From positions 1-34,042 of the forward strand of contig JBNMKO010000026.1 of NCBI GenBank assembly GCA_050874385.1: a DNA stretch of 34,042 bases, written 5' to 3'. Of the stretch, positions 25,236-33,446 are shown piece by piece. The notes under the pieces were generated by a model, which was not told where the DNA came from, searched no databases, and saw only the letters and a program-made list of their open reading frames with translations. Origin of the DNA: CAG-882 sp050874385 (lineage in GTDB: Bacteria; Bacillota; Clostridia; Lachnospirales; Lachnospiraceae). Numbering within the stretch: position 1 is the first letter of the stretch; the number at the start of each line of letters is the position of its first letter. Made by a program: the position numbers and the translations under genes.

Positions 25236-25371
25236 ACTAAGAAAGCCCCGTCATCGTCACATTTGCCAAATAAATCATAAAATTTTTCTAAAAAACTCTC
25301 TTTTTTATATATTCATTTCATGATACAATGCTGTAAATAAAAAACAACACTATAAAAAGGAGAGCACTGCA

Positions 25372-25956
25372 ATGAATTTTCTAGAAGAACGTATCGTAAA
25401 GGATGGAGTTGTAAAGGAGGGCAATATCTTAAAAGTTGACAGCTTTTTGAACCACCAGATGGACACACAGCTTTTCAAGCTTATGGGCGACGAGTTTAAG
25501 AAGCGATTTGAGGACAAGCCAATCAACAAAATCCTCACAATCGAGGCATCCGGCATAGGTATCGCATGTGTTGTGGCAATGAGCTTTGGTGTACCTGTCG
25601 TTTTTGCAAAGAAGTCAAAGAGCGTAAACATCGACGGTGATATGTACGTCACAGAGGTTGAGTCCTTCACCCACAAGAACAAAAATCAAGTTATTGTGTC
25701 AAAGAAGTTTTTGACTGCCGACGACCACGTCCTCATAATCGACGACTTCCTCGCAAACGGCTGTGCGCTTCAGGGACTTATCTCAATATGCAAGGATGCA
25801 GGCGCAACCGTTGAAGGTATCGGTATCGCGATAGAGAAAGGTTTCCAGACAGGCGGTCAGGTTATAAGAAATCTCGGCTATCAGCTCGAGTCACTCGCAA
25901 TAGTGGACGCAATGGACGCTTCTACAGGCTCCATCACCTTCCGCAGCCAGAATTAA
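25372..25956 (+). CDS. xpt: Xanthine phosphoribosyltransferase
   Basis: A cytoplasmic purine-salvage enzyme of 194 residues, converting xanthine and PRPP to XMP. The sequence follows Bacillus-type Xpt from the N-terminus (MNFLEERIVKDGVV, then LKVDSFLNHQ). It includes KILTIEASGIGIA and the PRPP loop VLIIDDFLANGCAL at about 123-136. The length is typical. ATG with GGAGAG eight bases upstream. It is followed after 70 bases by the purine permease gene, the standard xpt-pbuX pairing. The 5' region is only about 235 bases to the divergent gene and does not contain a recognisable guanine riboswitch, unlike many xpt-pbuX operons. Confidence 0.96.
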   Translation: MNFLEERIVKDGVVKEGNILKVDSFLNHQMDTQLFKLMGDEFKKRFEDKPINKILTIEASGIGIACVVAMSFGVPVVFAKKSKSVNIDGDMYVTEVESFTHKNKNQVIVSKKFLTADDHVLIIDDFLANGCALQGLISICKDAGATVEGIGIAIEKGFQTGGQVIRNLGYQLESLAIVDAMDASTGSITFRSQN

Positions 25957-26026
25957 ATCCAGTTCTTTTTTATTTTCATTATGTATTTTGCGGTAAAAAC
26001 AAATCAATTACAGGAGAACACACAAA

Positions 26027-27367
26027 ATGAAAGATAAAAATGCCAACGCAAATTCTGCGTCAATCAACAACATCTACTCACTAAACGGGCGCGTCCCGAT
26101 AATGAAGGCTATCCCCTTCGGACTTCAGCACATCCTTGCAATGTTCGTCGCCAACATTGCACCAATCCTTATAGTAGGTGCGGCGAGCGGGCTTGACACC
26201 GCCCAGCTTGCAGCCCTTATACAGAGCGCAATGATGATTGCCGGTATCGGCACGCTCATACAGCTCTTTCCTCTGTGGCGCATCGGTTCAGGTCTACCAA
26301 TCGTCATGGGAATAAGCTTTACATTCGTGTCTATATGCTGCTATATCGGCGGCGTGTACGGCTACGGCGCGGTGATGGGCGCTGTCTTAATAGGCGGTAT
26401 AGTAGAGGGCTTGCTAGGTCTGTTTGCCCGCTACTGGATGAAGCTTATCACGCCGGTAATAGCCGCTACTGTCGTGACCGCAATCGGCTTTTCGCTCCTG
26501 TCGGTGGGCTCTACCTCGTTTGGCGGAGGAAGCGGCAGCGCGGACTTTGGCTCGGCAAAGAACTGGATACTCGGCACTATAACACTTGTGTGCTGTATAG
26601 GCTTTAACATTTTTGCAAAATCATACTATAAACAGCTCTCCGTATTGTTCGGGCTTGTTGTTGGCTATATCATAGCAATCTTTATGGGAATGGTCGACTT
26701 TTCATCGCTCGCAGGCACAAGCATAATCGCTTTCCCGCATTTTATGCCATTTAAGATGGAATTTCGCGCCGATGCCATCTTCTCGGTTGTGCTTATCTTC
26801 CTCGTATCCGCGACGGAGACAATCGGCGACACGACGGCTCTTGCGGCAAGCGGCTTAGGACGCGATGTAAATGACAAGGAACTGTCGGGCTCCATAGCCT
26901 GCGATGGCTTTATAAGCTCCATCTCGTCGCTCTTTGGATGTCTCCCGATAACCTCATTCAGCCAGAATGTCGGTCTTGTCGCAATGACCAAGGTTGTAAA
27001 CCGTTTTACGATAGCCACAGGTGCGATCATAATGCTTCTCGCCGGAATATTCCCTATATTCGGCGCGCTGCTCGCCACACTCCCTGACGCGGTTCTCGGC
27101 GGATGTACGATAATGATGTTCGGAACTATAGTTATAAGCGGAATACAGATGATGGGGCGCTGCGGCTACTCACAAAGAAATGTCACAATAGCCGCGCTCT
27201 CACTCAGCATAGGAATAGGCTTTACCGAGGTTCCTGAGCTGTTCTCACTCTTCCCTGCAATAATACAGAACGTCTTTGCACAGAACTGTGTAGCCGTGGT
27301 GTTCGTTGTGGCAATCATCCTAAATCTCATTCTTCCTAAAAATATGGAAGCGACGGATTTATCATAA
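26027..27367 (+). CDS. pbuX: Xanthine/purine permease, NCS2 family
   Basis: A 446-residue membrane carrier of the nucleobase:cation symporter-2 family with about 12-14 helices. The family signature region SATETIGDTTALAASGLGRD is near residues 262-281, and QNVGLVAMTKVVNRF follows in the second half. The N-terminal segment PFGLQHILAMFVANIAPILI is also typical. It imports xanthine, and possibly uracil or uric acid, for the phosphoribosyltransferase encoded just upstream. ATG preceded by AGGAGA about ten bases away. A hairpin repeat shared with 4871-4916 lies 25 bases after its stop codon. Confidence 0.93.
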   Translation: MKDKNANANSASINNIYSLNGRVPIMKAIPFGLQHILAMFVANIAPILIVGAASGLDTAQLAALIQSAMMIAGIGTLIQLFPLWRIGSGLPIVMGISFTFVSICCYIGGVYGYGAVMGAVLIGGIVEGLLGLFARYWMKLITPVIAATVVTAIGFSLLSVGSTSFGGGSGSADFGSAKNWILGTITLVCCIGFNIFAKSYYKQLSVLFGLVVGYIIAIFMGMVDFSSLAGTSIIAFPHFMPFKMEFRADAIFSVVLIFLVSATETIGDTTALAASGLGRDVNDKELSGSIACDGFISSISSLFGCLPITSFSQNVGLVAMTKVVNRFTIATGAIIMLLAGIFPIFGALLATLPDAVLGGCTIMMFGTIVISGIQMMGRCGYSQRNVTIAALSLSIGIGFTEVPELFSLFPAIIQNVFAQNCVAVVFVVAIILNLILPKNMEATDLS

Positions 27368-27392
27368 TGATATAATACTTTTATATGTAGCA

Positions 27393-27432
27393 ATGTGGGT
27401 GGCAAAAAAGTCAATTTTGTCACCCATTAATG
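27393..27432. repeat. Dispersed hairpin repeat, copy 2
   Basis: TGGGTGGCAAAA (27396-27407) and TTTTGTCACCCA (27415-27426) form a 12-bp stem with one wobble. It shares ATGTGGGYGRCAAAAAA, then GTCACCCA and a closing ATG, with the element at 4876-4910. It lies between two convergent genes and may act as a terminator or messenger-end protector. Confidence 0.6.
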
Positions 27433-27608
27433 TATAAATATTCTTTCTATAGCAAGCCAATAAATTGCTGCATATAACAATTGCTGTATCTTAGGATATT
27501 TATCTAAATGATAATTTGCGTTAATTTGTAGAATTGCTATAAAATGCAAATCTGCGTTGTCAATCATCTTACTATTTTATGCGATTTACGTACGAGAGAT
27601 GCCGCACA

Positions 27609-28040
27609 TCACAGATACACTCTCATCTCCTTCACAAGCTTCTCCTCAACATCTATGACCTTCTCAACAAGCTTTTTAATCTCCTCATCCGCCGCCTTGT
27701 ACTGGTGCAGATATCTGTAGAGGGATTTCACGCCCATATTGCAGCCATCCGTAATCAAATCTGCCACAACGCGGTCTGACTCCTCGTCACCGAGCTTAAA
27801 ATTTGTCTTGACCCACGACATCATCTTCGCCATCGGATTTGGCTCTTTTCCCTCATCGTGGAATTTGAGGAGATATGAGTGCGTCTCATCCCCCAATTTC
27901 TCATGTGTGCTCTTGCTCTCCTGCAAAAGCGACTTTAGCTTCTCATCCTTCACATGCTCTAAGACCTCATCAAGAGATGAGACTCCCATCTTAATTCCCG
28001 CATTGCACTCCCTCAAAAGCTTTATAGTATCGTCCTCCAT
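27609..28040 (-). CDS. Small helical-bundle protein, unknown function
   Basis: A 143-residue soluble, strongly helical protein rich in Lys, Glu and Leu. I do not recognise a named family. The pattern of four amphipathic helices with regularly placed Glu and His (STHEKLGDETHSYLLKF, then KKLVEKVIDVEEKLVKEM) recalls ferritin-like or DUF2383-like four-helix bundles, but I cannot identify a full metal site. ATG at 28040 has AAAGGA seven bases upstream; the frame extends 14 codons further up with an unlikely Pro/Gly/Lys-rich start. It stands alone, convergent with pbuX and divergent from the COG3044 ATPase. Confidence 0.7.
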   Translation of the reverse strand: MEDDTIKLLRECNAGIKMGVSSLDEVLEHVKDEKLKSLLQESKSTHEKLGDETHSYLLKFHDEGKEPNPMAKMMSWVKTNFKLGDEESDRVVADLITDGCNMGVKSLYRYLHQYKAADEEIKKLVEKVIDVEEKLVKEMRVYL

Positions 28041-28508
28041 GGCACATCCTTTCCGCGGCTTTCCATGTACATTCCAATCCAACAGTGATAAAAAACGTGT
28101 TTTTTACGTCTTTGTTGTGTAAAATCATCATACATCTAGGACTGTGTCCTTTACTGTTTCAAGTGTATTTTTTACACTATGCACATTGAAAGCTTTTTTT
28201 GATTTCATACACTATCATGCCTCATATGTCGGAAATTATTCTCCCAACTTGTAAACTGCTTTTAAATAAGCCTTTAAAATATTATCTTAAAATCATGACT
28301 ATTTTAATCTATAATATTCATAAGTTGTCACATATATCAACTCTTAGATTATTGTTTTACACAAAAGTGTTTTAAATAGACATATGAAAATTATACCTTT
28401 TTGATGCTAAAATTATGATAGTTTTTCTATACACACGCAAATTTTGCGGTATAATGATAACAAAATAATCAAACAGGAGGAAATCTGAATACAGATTTGG
28501 ACAAAAAA
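28041..28508. other. 468-base divergent intergenic region
   Basis: AT-rich, with no gene seen. It holds a near-palindrome AAAAAAC-GT-GTTTTTT (28090-28105) on the side of the helical-bundle gene. On the ATPase side it has TATAAT (28450-28455) with the dyad CGCAAA-T-TTTGCG (28436-28448) immediately upstream, occupying the -35 to -10 spacer, and no good -35 box. That suggests an activator- or repressor-controlled promoter. Confidence 0.45.
28475..28498 (+). promoter_or_regulatory. Shine-Dalgarno separated from the start codon by a hairpin
   Basis: AGGAGG (28475-28480) is followed at once by a perfect 7-bp hairpin, AAATCTG-AATA-CAGATTT (28481-28498), and then ten bases to the ATG at 28509. Linear spacing is 28 bases, too long for normal initiation. 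With the hairpin folded it becomes about ten. Confidence 0.6.
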
Positions 28509-30239
28509 ATGACTTCAAATGAACTACGAAACTTGCTAAAAGATATAGACCACAAAAGCTATCCGGCGTACAAATCGCTCCGCGGAAGCTACGATTTTGG
28601 CAAATACTATCTGAATATTGAACATGTTCAGGGCGACCCGTTTGCCGCCCCGTCGCAGCTCAGTATAAGCCTTCCGCTAACAACCGCCGGATATCCGGAC
28701 TACAGCATGGCAAATAAAACCGCCATCACAGCTCTATGTGACTTTCTTCTTCGCAGCTTTTGTGCCGAGGTCGGACACTATTCGTTTCAGGCAAAAGGTT
28801 CGGGAAAAAGCGGTCTTATACAGGTGACACACCCGGGACAGGAAGTGCTTGAGCGCAGCGACTGCGAACTCGCAAAAAACAAGCTTATCGTGCGCTTTTT
28901 CGTGGGATTTCCGGCAAACGGAAGAACCATCAACTCGCGCGAGCTCGAAAAGATATTTTTTGACTTTTTACCGACATGCGTGGAAAAAAGTCTGCTCTAC
29001 AAAAACATAAATGCCGACAGATTAAAAAAATGGATATATCTCGCCGAGGACCAGCAGGCAATCCGCGAGCAGTTGTCAGCGCGCTCACTGTGCGCCTTCG
29101 TAGCAGACGGCTCCATTCTCCCACGCGAGAGCGGCATATCACAAAAGCCGATGAAAAATGCGGTTGCTTTCTCCTCCCCTGAACCGCTCAAGGTAAGCTT
29201 TGACCTTCCACATCTTGGAAAAATAAGCGGAATGGGTATTCCAAAGGGAATAACCCTCATCGTAGGCGGTGGCTACCACGGCAAATCCACTCTTTTATGC
29301 GCGTTAGAGCTTGGCATCTACAATCACATCTCAGGAGACGGACGCGAGTACGTCATCACCGATAACACCGCACTCAAGCTGCGCGCCGAGGACGGACGCT
29401 TTATAAAGGATGTCGACATATCCCTGTTTATAAACGACCTTCCGAACAAGAAGGACACTCACTCCTTCTCAACCGAGGACGCGAGCGGAAGTACCTCCCA
29501 GGCGGCAGGCGTTGTCGAGGGCGTTGAGGCTGGCAGCTCATTGTTCCTCATAGACGAGGACACCTCAGCAACCAACTTCATGGTGCGCGACGCATTTATG
29601 CAGAGAGTGATAAGCTCCGACAAAGAGCCTATAACCCCGTTCACGGCACGCGCGAGGGAGCTATACGAGGAAGCCGGCATATCAACTATTCTGGTAGCCG
29701 GAAGTTCGGGAGCATTTTTCCACATAGCCGACACAATTATCCAGATGGACAACTATCACGCTGTAGATATCACCACACAGGTCAAAAGTCTACTAAAAGA
29801 ATACCCTGTACCTGCCGAGAGCGCACTTCCTTTTGCCAAACCGGGAAGTAAAAGAATTATGACAAAAGACCCACAGGGCGCACCTAAGCGCCGCGATTAC
29901 CGCACCGGCGCAGTAAAAAATGATGACACAGAGACTCTCAAGGTCAAGCTATTAACCCGTGACAGCTTTTTGATTGGAAAGCAGACTGTCGATTTGAGAT
30001 ATGTCGAGCAGCTCATCGACTCCGAGCAGACCGCGGCACTGTCCGTGCTTTTAAAATACGCTGTGGAACACCTTATCGACGGGCGAAAAACTGTATCAAT
30101 GATAGTGGATGACCTTTGCAGAATGTACGAGCGCGATGGATTTTCCGCTTTCATGGACGGCAGACCACTCTCAGGTGGATATGCTATGCCTCGCGCGCAG
30201 GAGATTGCGGCTTGCTTTAACAGGTATCGAAGAGCATAA
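28509..30239 (+). CDS. Predicted ATPase of the ABC class (COG3044/PF09818-like)
   Basis: A 576-residue cytoplasmic ATPase without membrane helices. The N-terminal domain (LRNLLKDIDHKSYPAYKSL, then EHVQGDPFAAPS) is characteristic of this uncharacterised family. Walker A is GGGYHGKSTLL at about residue 256 and the Walker B region is SLFLIDEDTSATNFMVRD at about 350. A late SGG-like stretch (PLSGGYAMPRAQEI) closes the protein. It has no transporter partner nearby and no known role, although the fold points to ATP-driven action on a macromolecule. An in-frame TTG at 28497 lies inside the leader hairpin, so I take the ATG at 28509, which matches the family N-terminus. It is monocistronic as far as seen. 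Confidence 0.88.
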   Translation: MTSNELRNLLKDIDHKSYPAYKSLRGSYDFGKYYLNIEHVQGDPFAAPSQLSISLPLTTAGYPDYSMANKTAITALCDFLLRSFCAEVGHYSFQAKGSGKSGLIQVTHPGQEVLERSDCELAKNKLIVRFFVGFPANGRTINSRELEKIFFDFLPTCVEKSLLYKNINADRLKKWIYLAEDQQAIREQLSARSLCAFVADGSILPRESGISQKPMKNAVAFSSPEPLKVSFDLPHLGKISGMGIPKGITLIVGGGYHGKSTLLCALELGIYNHISGDGREYVITDNTALKLRAEDGRFIKDVDISLFINDLPNKKDTHSFSTEDASGSTSQAAGVVEGVEAGSSLFLIDEDTSATNFMVRDAFMQRVISSDKEPITPFTARARELYEEAGISTILVAGSSGAFFHIADTIIQMDNYHAVDITTQVKSLLKEYPVPAESALPFAKPGSKRIMTKDPQGAPKRRDYRTGAVKNDDTETLKVKLLTRDSFLIGKQTVDLRYVEQLIDSEQTAALSVLLKYAVEHLIDGRKTVSMIVDDLCRMYERDGFSAFMDGRPLSGGYAMPRAQEIAACFNRYRRA

Positions 30240-30455
30240 AATTTTCTAAATTACAATAACATCTAAATTATTAGTATTTTACATTATATAAATAAGCAAA
30301 TAGTGAAAATTTATAAAAGCAGTGTATTGCTATTATTTAAGATACATTAAAGAGATTATTCAAAATATGCCTCTGTAAAGCAGATAAATTATATGATATT
30401 TTAAATTTGCCAATTGTATAAACAATAATATTTGACATTGTATCATCTATCAACT

Positions 30456-30495
30456 AAAAAAACGTATGCCCGATTTTACTCGGACATACGTTTTT
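30456..30495 (-). terminator. Terminator of the KDG kinase gene
   Basis: On the minus strand AACGTATGTCCGA pairs with TCGGGCATACGTT (one G-T pair) around a 6-base loop, followed by a run of seven T. It lies about 35 bases after the stop codon. Confidence 0.85.
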
Positions 30496-30528
30496 ATTTT
30501 TAAATGTATCGCTTATCAATAAGTCAGA

Positions 30529-31626
30529 TTATCTCTGTACTCTTGCGCCTGCGCCGCCCATGATAGCTTCAACTTCCTTCTTAGTAGCCATTGTTGTATC
30601 GCCAGGAGTTGTCATAGCAAGTGCGCCGTGAGCTGCACCGTAGTTAACAGCTAACTCTGCATCGCCTGTTGTCATAAGACCGTAAACAAGACCTGATGCG
30701 AATGAGTCTCCGCCACCAACACGGTCCATAATCTCAAGACCCTTGTAATCCTTAGCCTTGTAAATCTCGCCGTCTGCCCAGCAGATTGCGCTCCAGTCGT
30801 TAACTGTAGCTGTCTTAACTGTACGAAGAGTTGTAGCAACAGCCTTGAAGTTAGGATATGTCTTAGCTGCCTCGTTAATCATCTTCTTGTAACCGTCAAG
30901 ATTGAGCTCCTTGAGGTCTGCATCATTTCCCTCGATTTCAAAGCCGAGACATGCTGTGAAGTCCTCCTCGTTACCAATCATAACGTCAACATACTTAGCG
31001 ATTTCCTTGTTAACTTCCTGAGCCTTAGCCTGTCCGCCGATAGCATCCCACATGGATGGTCTGTAGTTAAGGTCGTAAGAAACGATTGTGCCGTACTTCT
31101 TAGCTGTCTTGATAGCTGCAAGAACTGTCTGGCATGACTGCTCAGATAATGCTGCATAGATACCGCCTGTGTGTAACCATCTTACGCCAAGTGTTCCGAA
31201 AATGTACTCGAAATCGAAATCATCCGGTGTAGCCTGTGCAATAGCTGTGTTAGCTCTGTCAGAGCATCCCTTAGCGCCACGGATACCAAATCCTCTCTCT
31301 GTGAAGTTGATACCGTTACGGCATAATCTGCCGATACCGTCTGTCTTCTTCATGTAAATAAGGTCTGTAGCAACACCACCCTGCTCAATGAAGTCTACCA
31401 TTAATGCACCTACTTCATTGTCAGCGAAAGCTGTGATGACACCTGATCTTAAACCGAAGCACTTATGAAGTCCACGAACTACATTGTACTCTCCGCCGCC
31501 TTCCCAAGCACGGAACTGTCTTGCTGTACGGATTCTTCCCTCACCCGGGTCAAGACGTAACATAACCTCGCCTAATGATACAGCGTCATACTTGCACTCG
31601 CTTGCTGGTCTTAAATTTAAATTCAT
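30529..31626 (-). CDS. kdgK: 2-keto-3-deoxygluconate kinase (PfkB family)
   Basis: A 366-residue sugar kinase that should phosphorylate 2-keto-3-deoxygluconate, made from pectin-derived uronates, to KDPG, which an aldolase splits to pyruvate and glyceraldehyde-3-phosphate. The first PfkB motif region GGGEYNVVRGLHKCFGLRSG is near residues 45-65, and the catalytic C-terminal motif DRVGGGDSFASGL is intact near 302-314. The length is a little above the usual 310-345. The chosen ATG at 31626 has GGAGG seven bases upstream; the frame extends 20 codons further without a ribosome site. Codon use is strongly biased to a few codons, suggesting high expression. Substrate assignment rests on overall resemblance; a related ketose or ribokinase-like activity is possible. 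Confidence 0.82.
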   Translation of the reverse strand: MNLNLRPASECKYDAVSLGEVMLRLDPGEGRIRTARQFRAWEGGGEYNVVRGLHKCFGLRSGVITAFADNEVGALMVDFIEQGGVATDLIYMKKTDGIGRLCRNGINFTERGFGIRGAKGCSDRANTAIAQATPDDFDFEYIFGTLGVRWLHTGGIYAALSEQSCQTVLAAIKTAKKYGTIVSYDLNYRPSMWDAIGGQAKAQEVNKEIAKYVDVMIGNEEDFTACLGFEIEGNDADLKELNLDGYKKMINEAAKTYPNFKAVATTLRTVKTATVNDWSAICWADGEIYKAKDYKGLEIMDRVGGGDSFASGLVYGLMTTGDAELAVNYGAAHGALAMTTPGDTTMATKKEVEAIMGGAGARVQR

Positions 31627-31644
31627 CGCTTTGCCTCCATCTTC

Positions 31645-31658
31645 TGACCAATCGGTCA
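31645..31658. promoter_or_regulatory. Dyad in the kdgK leader
   Basis: TGACC-AATC-GGTCA, a perfect 5-bp inverted repeat with a 4-base centre, 18 bases before the kdgK start codon and downstream of its promoter. It may be a repressor operator or a small leader hairpin. Confidence 0.4.
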
Positions 31659-31705
31659 TGAATAATTGTAAGTTATTATACCGCACCGCGGCATACTTTA
31701 ATAGT

Positions 31706-31735
31706 ATTATAACATAAGGGTGTAAATACTTTCAA
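31706..31735 (-). promoter_or_regulatory. Promoter of kdgK
   Basis: TTGAAA (31730-31735) and TATAAT (31706-31711) on the minus strand with an 18-base spacer. The leader to the ATG is about 75 bases. Confidence 0.65.
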
Positions 31736-31879
31736 GACATTGTTTAGAAGTTAATATTTTCACAAAGTATTTTTATAATTTATCAAATTAAAATTCACTT
31801 TAGTATAGAAATAATACAGCCACAATGCTATACTATTGTTTGAATTAAAAAAATACATCAACTAAGGAAGGTGTTATAA

Positions 31880-33349
31880 ATGAACACAAGCAACAATTCA
31901 ACGGCGCTTGAGCGCAACAACAGAGTTTGCATGATTGCGCACACCGTCACGAACAGCGTAATGCTGCTCCTTCTTATTTTACAGGCACTCACCCGCGGAA
32001 TTAATCCCGCTGTGCTGCTAATCTCATGTACTCTCGGAATTGTCCCTGTCGCGGCGGAGTATTTTTACTGGCATAGAAATCATGAGACAACCGCAATAAG
32101 ACATCTTGTCGGAAACGGCTTTGCAGTATTTTTTACATTTTATATTTACACTTCAACAACTTTCATGGCATCAGTTTTTGTAATACCAATGATTCTTGTT
32201 ATATCACTGTACAATAACACAACATTTTCCCTTCTGGTAAACTCGGGTGTTGTAATCGAGACAATAATTATGGCGGTAATGGGAGTAAATTCAGGAAAAT
32301 ACGCCTATCCTGACTCGGACGCAGCAATAATTCACGTCATATTTGTCATCCTTGTGGCAGCATACTCATACATAACATCAGCCACACTCAACACCAACGA
32401 GGCTCAAAAGCTCAAGACAATAACCGACTCACAGAAGGACACAGAAAGACTTCTCGCCGAGATTTCCAAGCTCTCCACAAAAATGCAGGAGGGCATTGAG
32501 TATATTCACAATGAAATGGCTCTTTTAAATGAAGGTTCTGAGGTCACTGTAGCCGCAATGCAGGAGGTTTCAGCCGGAGCGCTCGACACAGCCAACGCTG
32601 TCCAGAAGCAGCTTCACGAGACCGAAGCCATCCAGAAAAAGGTCGACACTGTAAGCAACATATCCGACAACATACACGAGAGCATGCAGCACACACTCAC
32701 CGTAATCGACGACGGACTTAGCGATGTAAACAAGCTTGTCTCACAGGTTGACGACTCCGTACACAACGGCGTTGATGTCAGCGAAAAGCTCAAGGAACTT
32801 GACCACCACATAAAAGAGATGAACTCCATAATTGACCTTATCAGTGACATAACCTCACAGACAAGCCTTCTCGCCCTTAATGCCAGCATTGAGGCTGCCC
32901 GCGCCGGGGACGCAGGGCGTGGATTTTCCGTCGTTGCGACAGAGATATCACACATGGCAGGACAGACCAGCGAGGCTACAGAGCATATCACTGATATAAT
33001 AAACAGTTTTGCAACCACAATAACAGAGGTTGTAAAGGTAATCAACCACATGATTGACGGTATCAACACCGAGAAGCAGTCCACAACCAAAACAGCAAGC
33101 ATATTTGACCTTATAAAATCCAACAGTGTCACAGTTCGCGAACAGCTCGACGGGCTCACAAGCGATGTTGTAAGCCTCAAGGATGCCAACAATGTCATAT
33201 CAGAGTCCATACAGACAATCTCAGCCGTCTCCGAGGAAGTGTCGGCACACTCAAGCCACACACTCAACCAGACCAACGAGAACAATATTGTCCTTGGACG
33301 CATTGATGCGAAGATGCAGGAGCTTATGGCGCTTATCGCAAGCAACTAA
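31880..33349 (+). CDS. Methyl-accepting chemotaxis-type protein with multi-helix membrane sensor
   Basis: A 489-residue chemoreceptor-like protein. Instead of a two-helix sensor, residues about 20-170 contain six hydrophobic segments (20-38, 43-60, 78-96, 98-112, 117-136, 148-168) with short loops. No clear HAMP domain follows; a coiled coil leads straight into the signalling domain. The tip is intact near 321-360 (SQTSLLALNASIEAARAG, then GRGFSVVATEISHMA). It probably senses a membrane-linked or membrane-permeant signal, or works with a partner protein. AGGAAGG lies eight bases before the ATG. A perfect 8-bp inverted repeat (TAGTATAG/CTATACTA, 31801-31835) overlaps its likely -10 region. Confidence 0.88.
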   Translation: MNTSNNSTALERNNRVCMIAHTVTNSVMLLLLILQALTRGINPAVLLISCTLGIVPVAAEYFYWHRNHETTAIRHLVGNGFAVFFTFYIYTSTTFMASVFVIPMILVISLYNNTTFSLLVNSGVVIETIIMAVMGVNSGKYAYPDSDAAIIHVIFVILVAAYSYITSATLNTNEAQKLKTITDSQKDTERLLAEISKLSTKMQEGIEYIHNEMALLNEGSEVTVAAMQEVSAGALDTANAVQKQLHETEAIQKKVDTVSNISDNIHESMQHTLTVIDDGLSDVNKLVSQVDDSVHNGVDVSEKLKELDHHIKEMNSIIDLISDITSQTSLLALNASIEAARAGDAGRGFSVVATEISHMAGQTSEATEHITDIINSFATTITEVVKVINHMIDGINTEKQSTTKTASIFDLIKSNSVTVREQLDGLTSDVVSLKDANNVISESIQTISAVSEEVSAHSSHTLNQTNENNIVLGRIDAKMQELMALIASN

Positions 33350-33365
33350 ATTATAGTAAATATTT

Positions 33366-33412
33366 GATAATTGCAAAACTCAGCACTCAAAAAACCGAGC
33401 TTTGCAATTATC
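33366..33412 (+). terminator. Hairpin after the second chemoreceptor gene
   Basis: A perfect 12-bp stem (GATAATTGCAAA and TTTGCAATTATC) with an inner CTC/GAG pairing. No clear U-run follows, so it may act as a weak terminator or RNA-stabilising structure. Confidence 0.5.
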
Positions 33413-33446
33413 TTATATGAAATATCATTATGAGGGGAAAATTTTT

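Noticed and set aside
24793..25371. Guanine riboswitch before xpt
   Set aside because: The conserved core bases and the paired loops were not found by eye.
30240..30455. Possible small gene or RNA in the AT-rich gap after the COG3044 ATPase
   Set aside because: No frame with a ribosome site and no strong structure other than the kdgK terminator at its far end.
32614..33345. Long minus-strand open frame opposite the second chemoreceptor
   Set aside because: Ser/Leu/Thr-rich shadow of a coiled-coil gene with no family motif, while the plus strand encodes an intact signalling domain.
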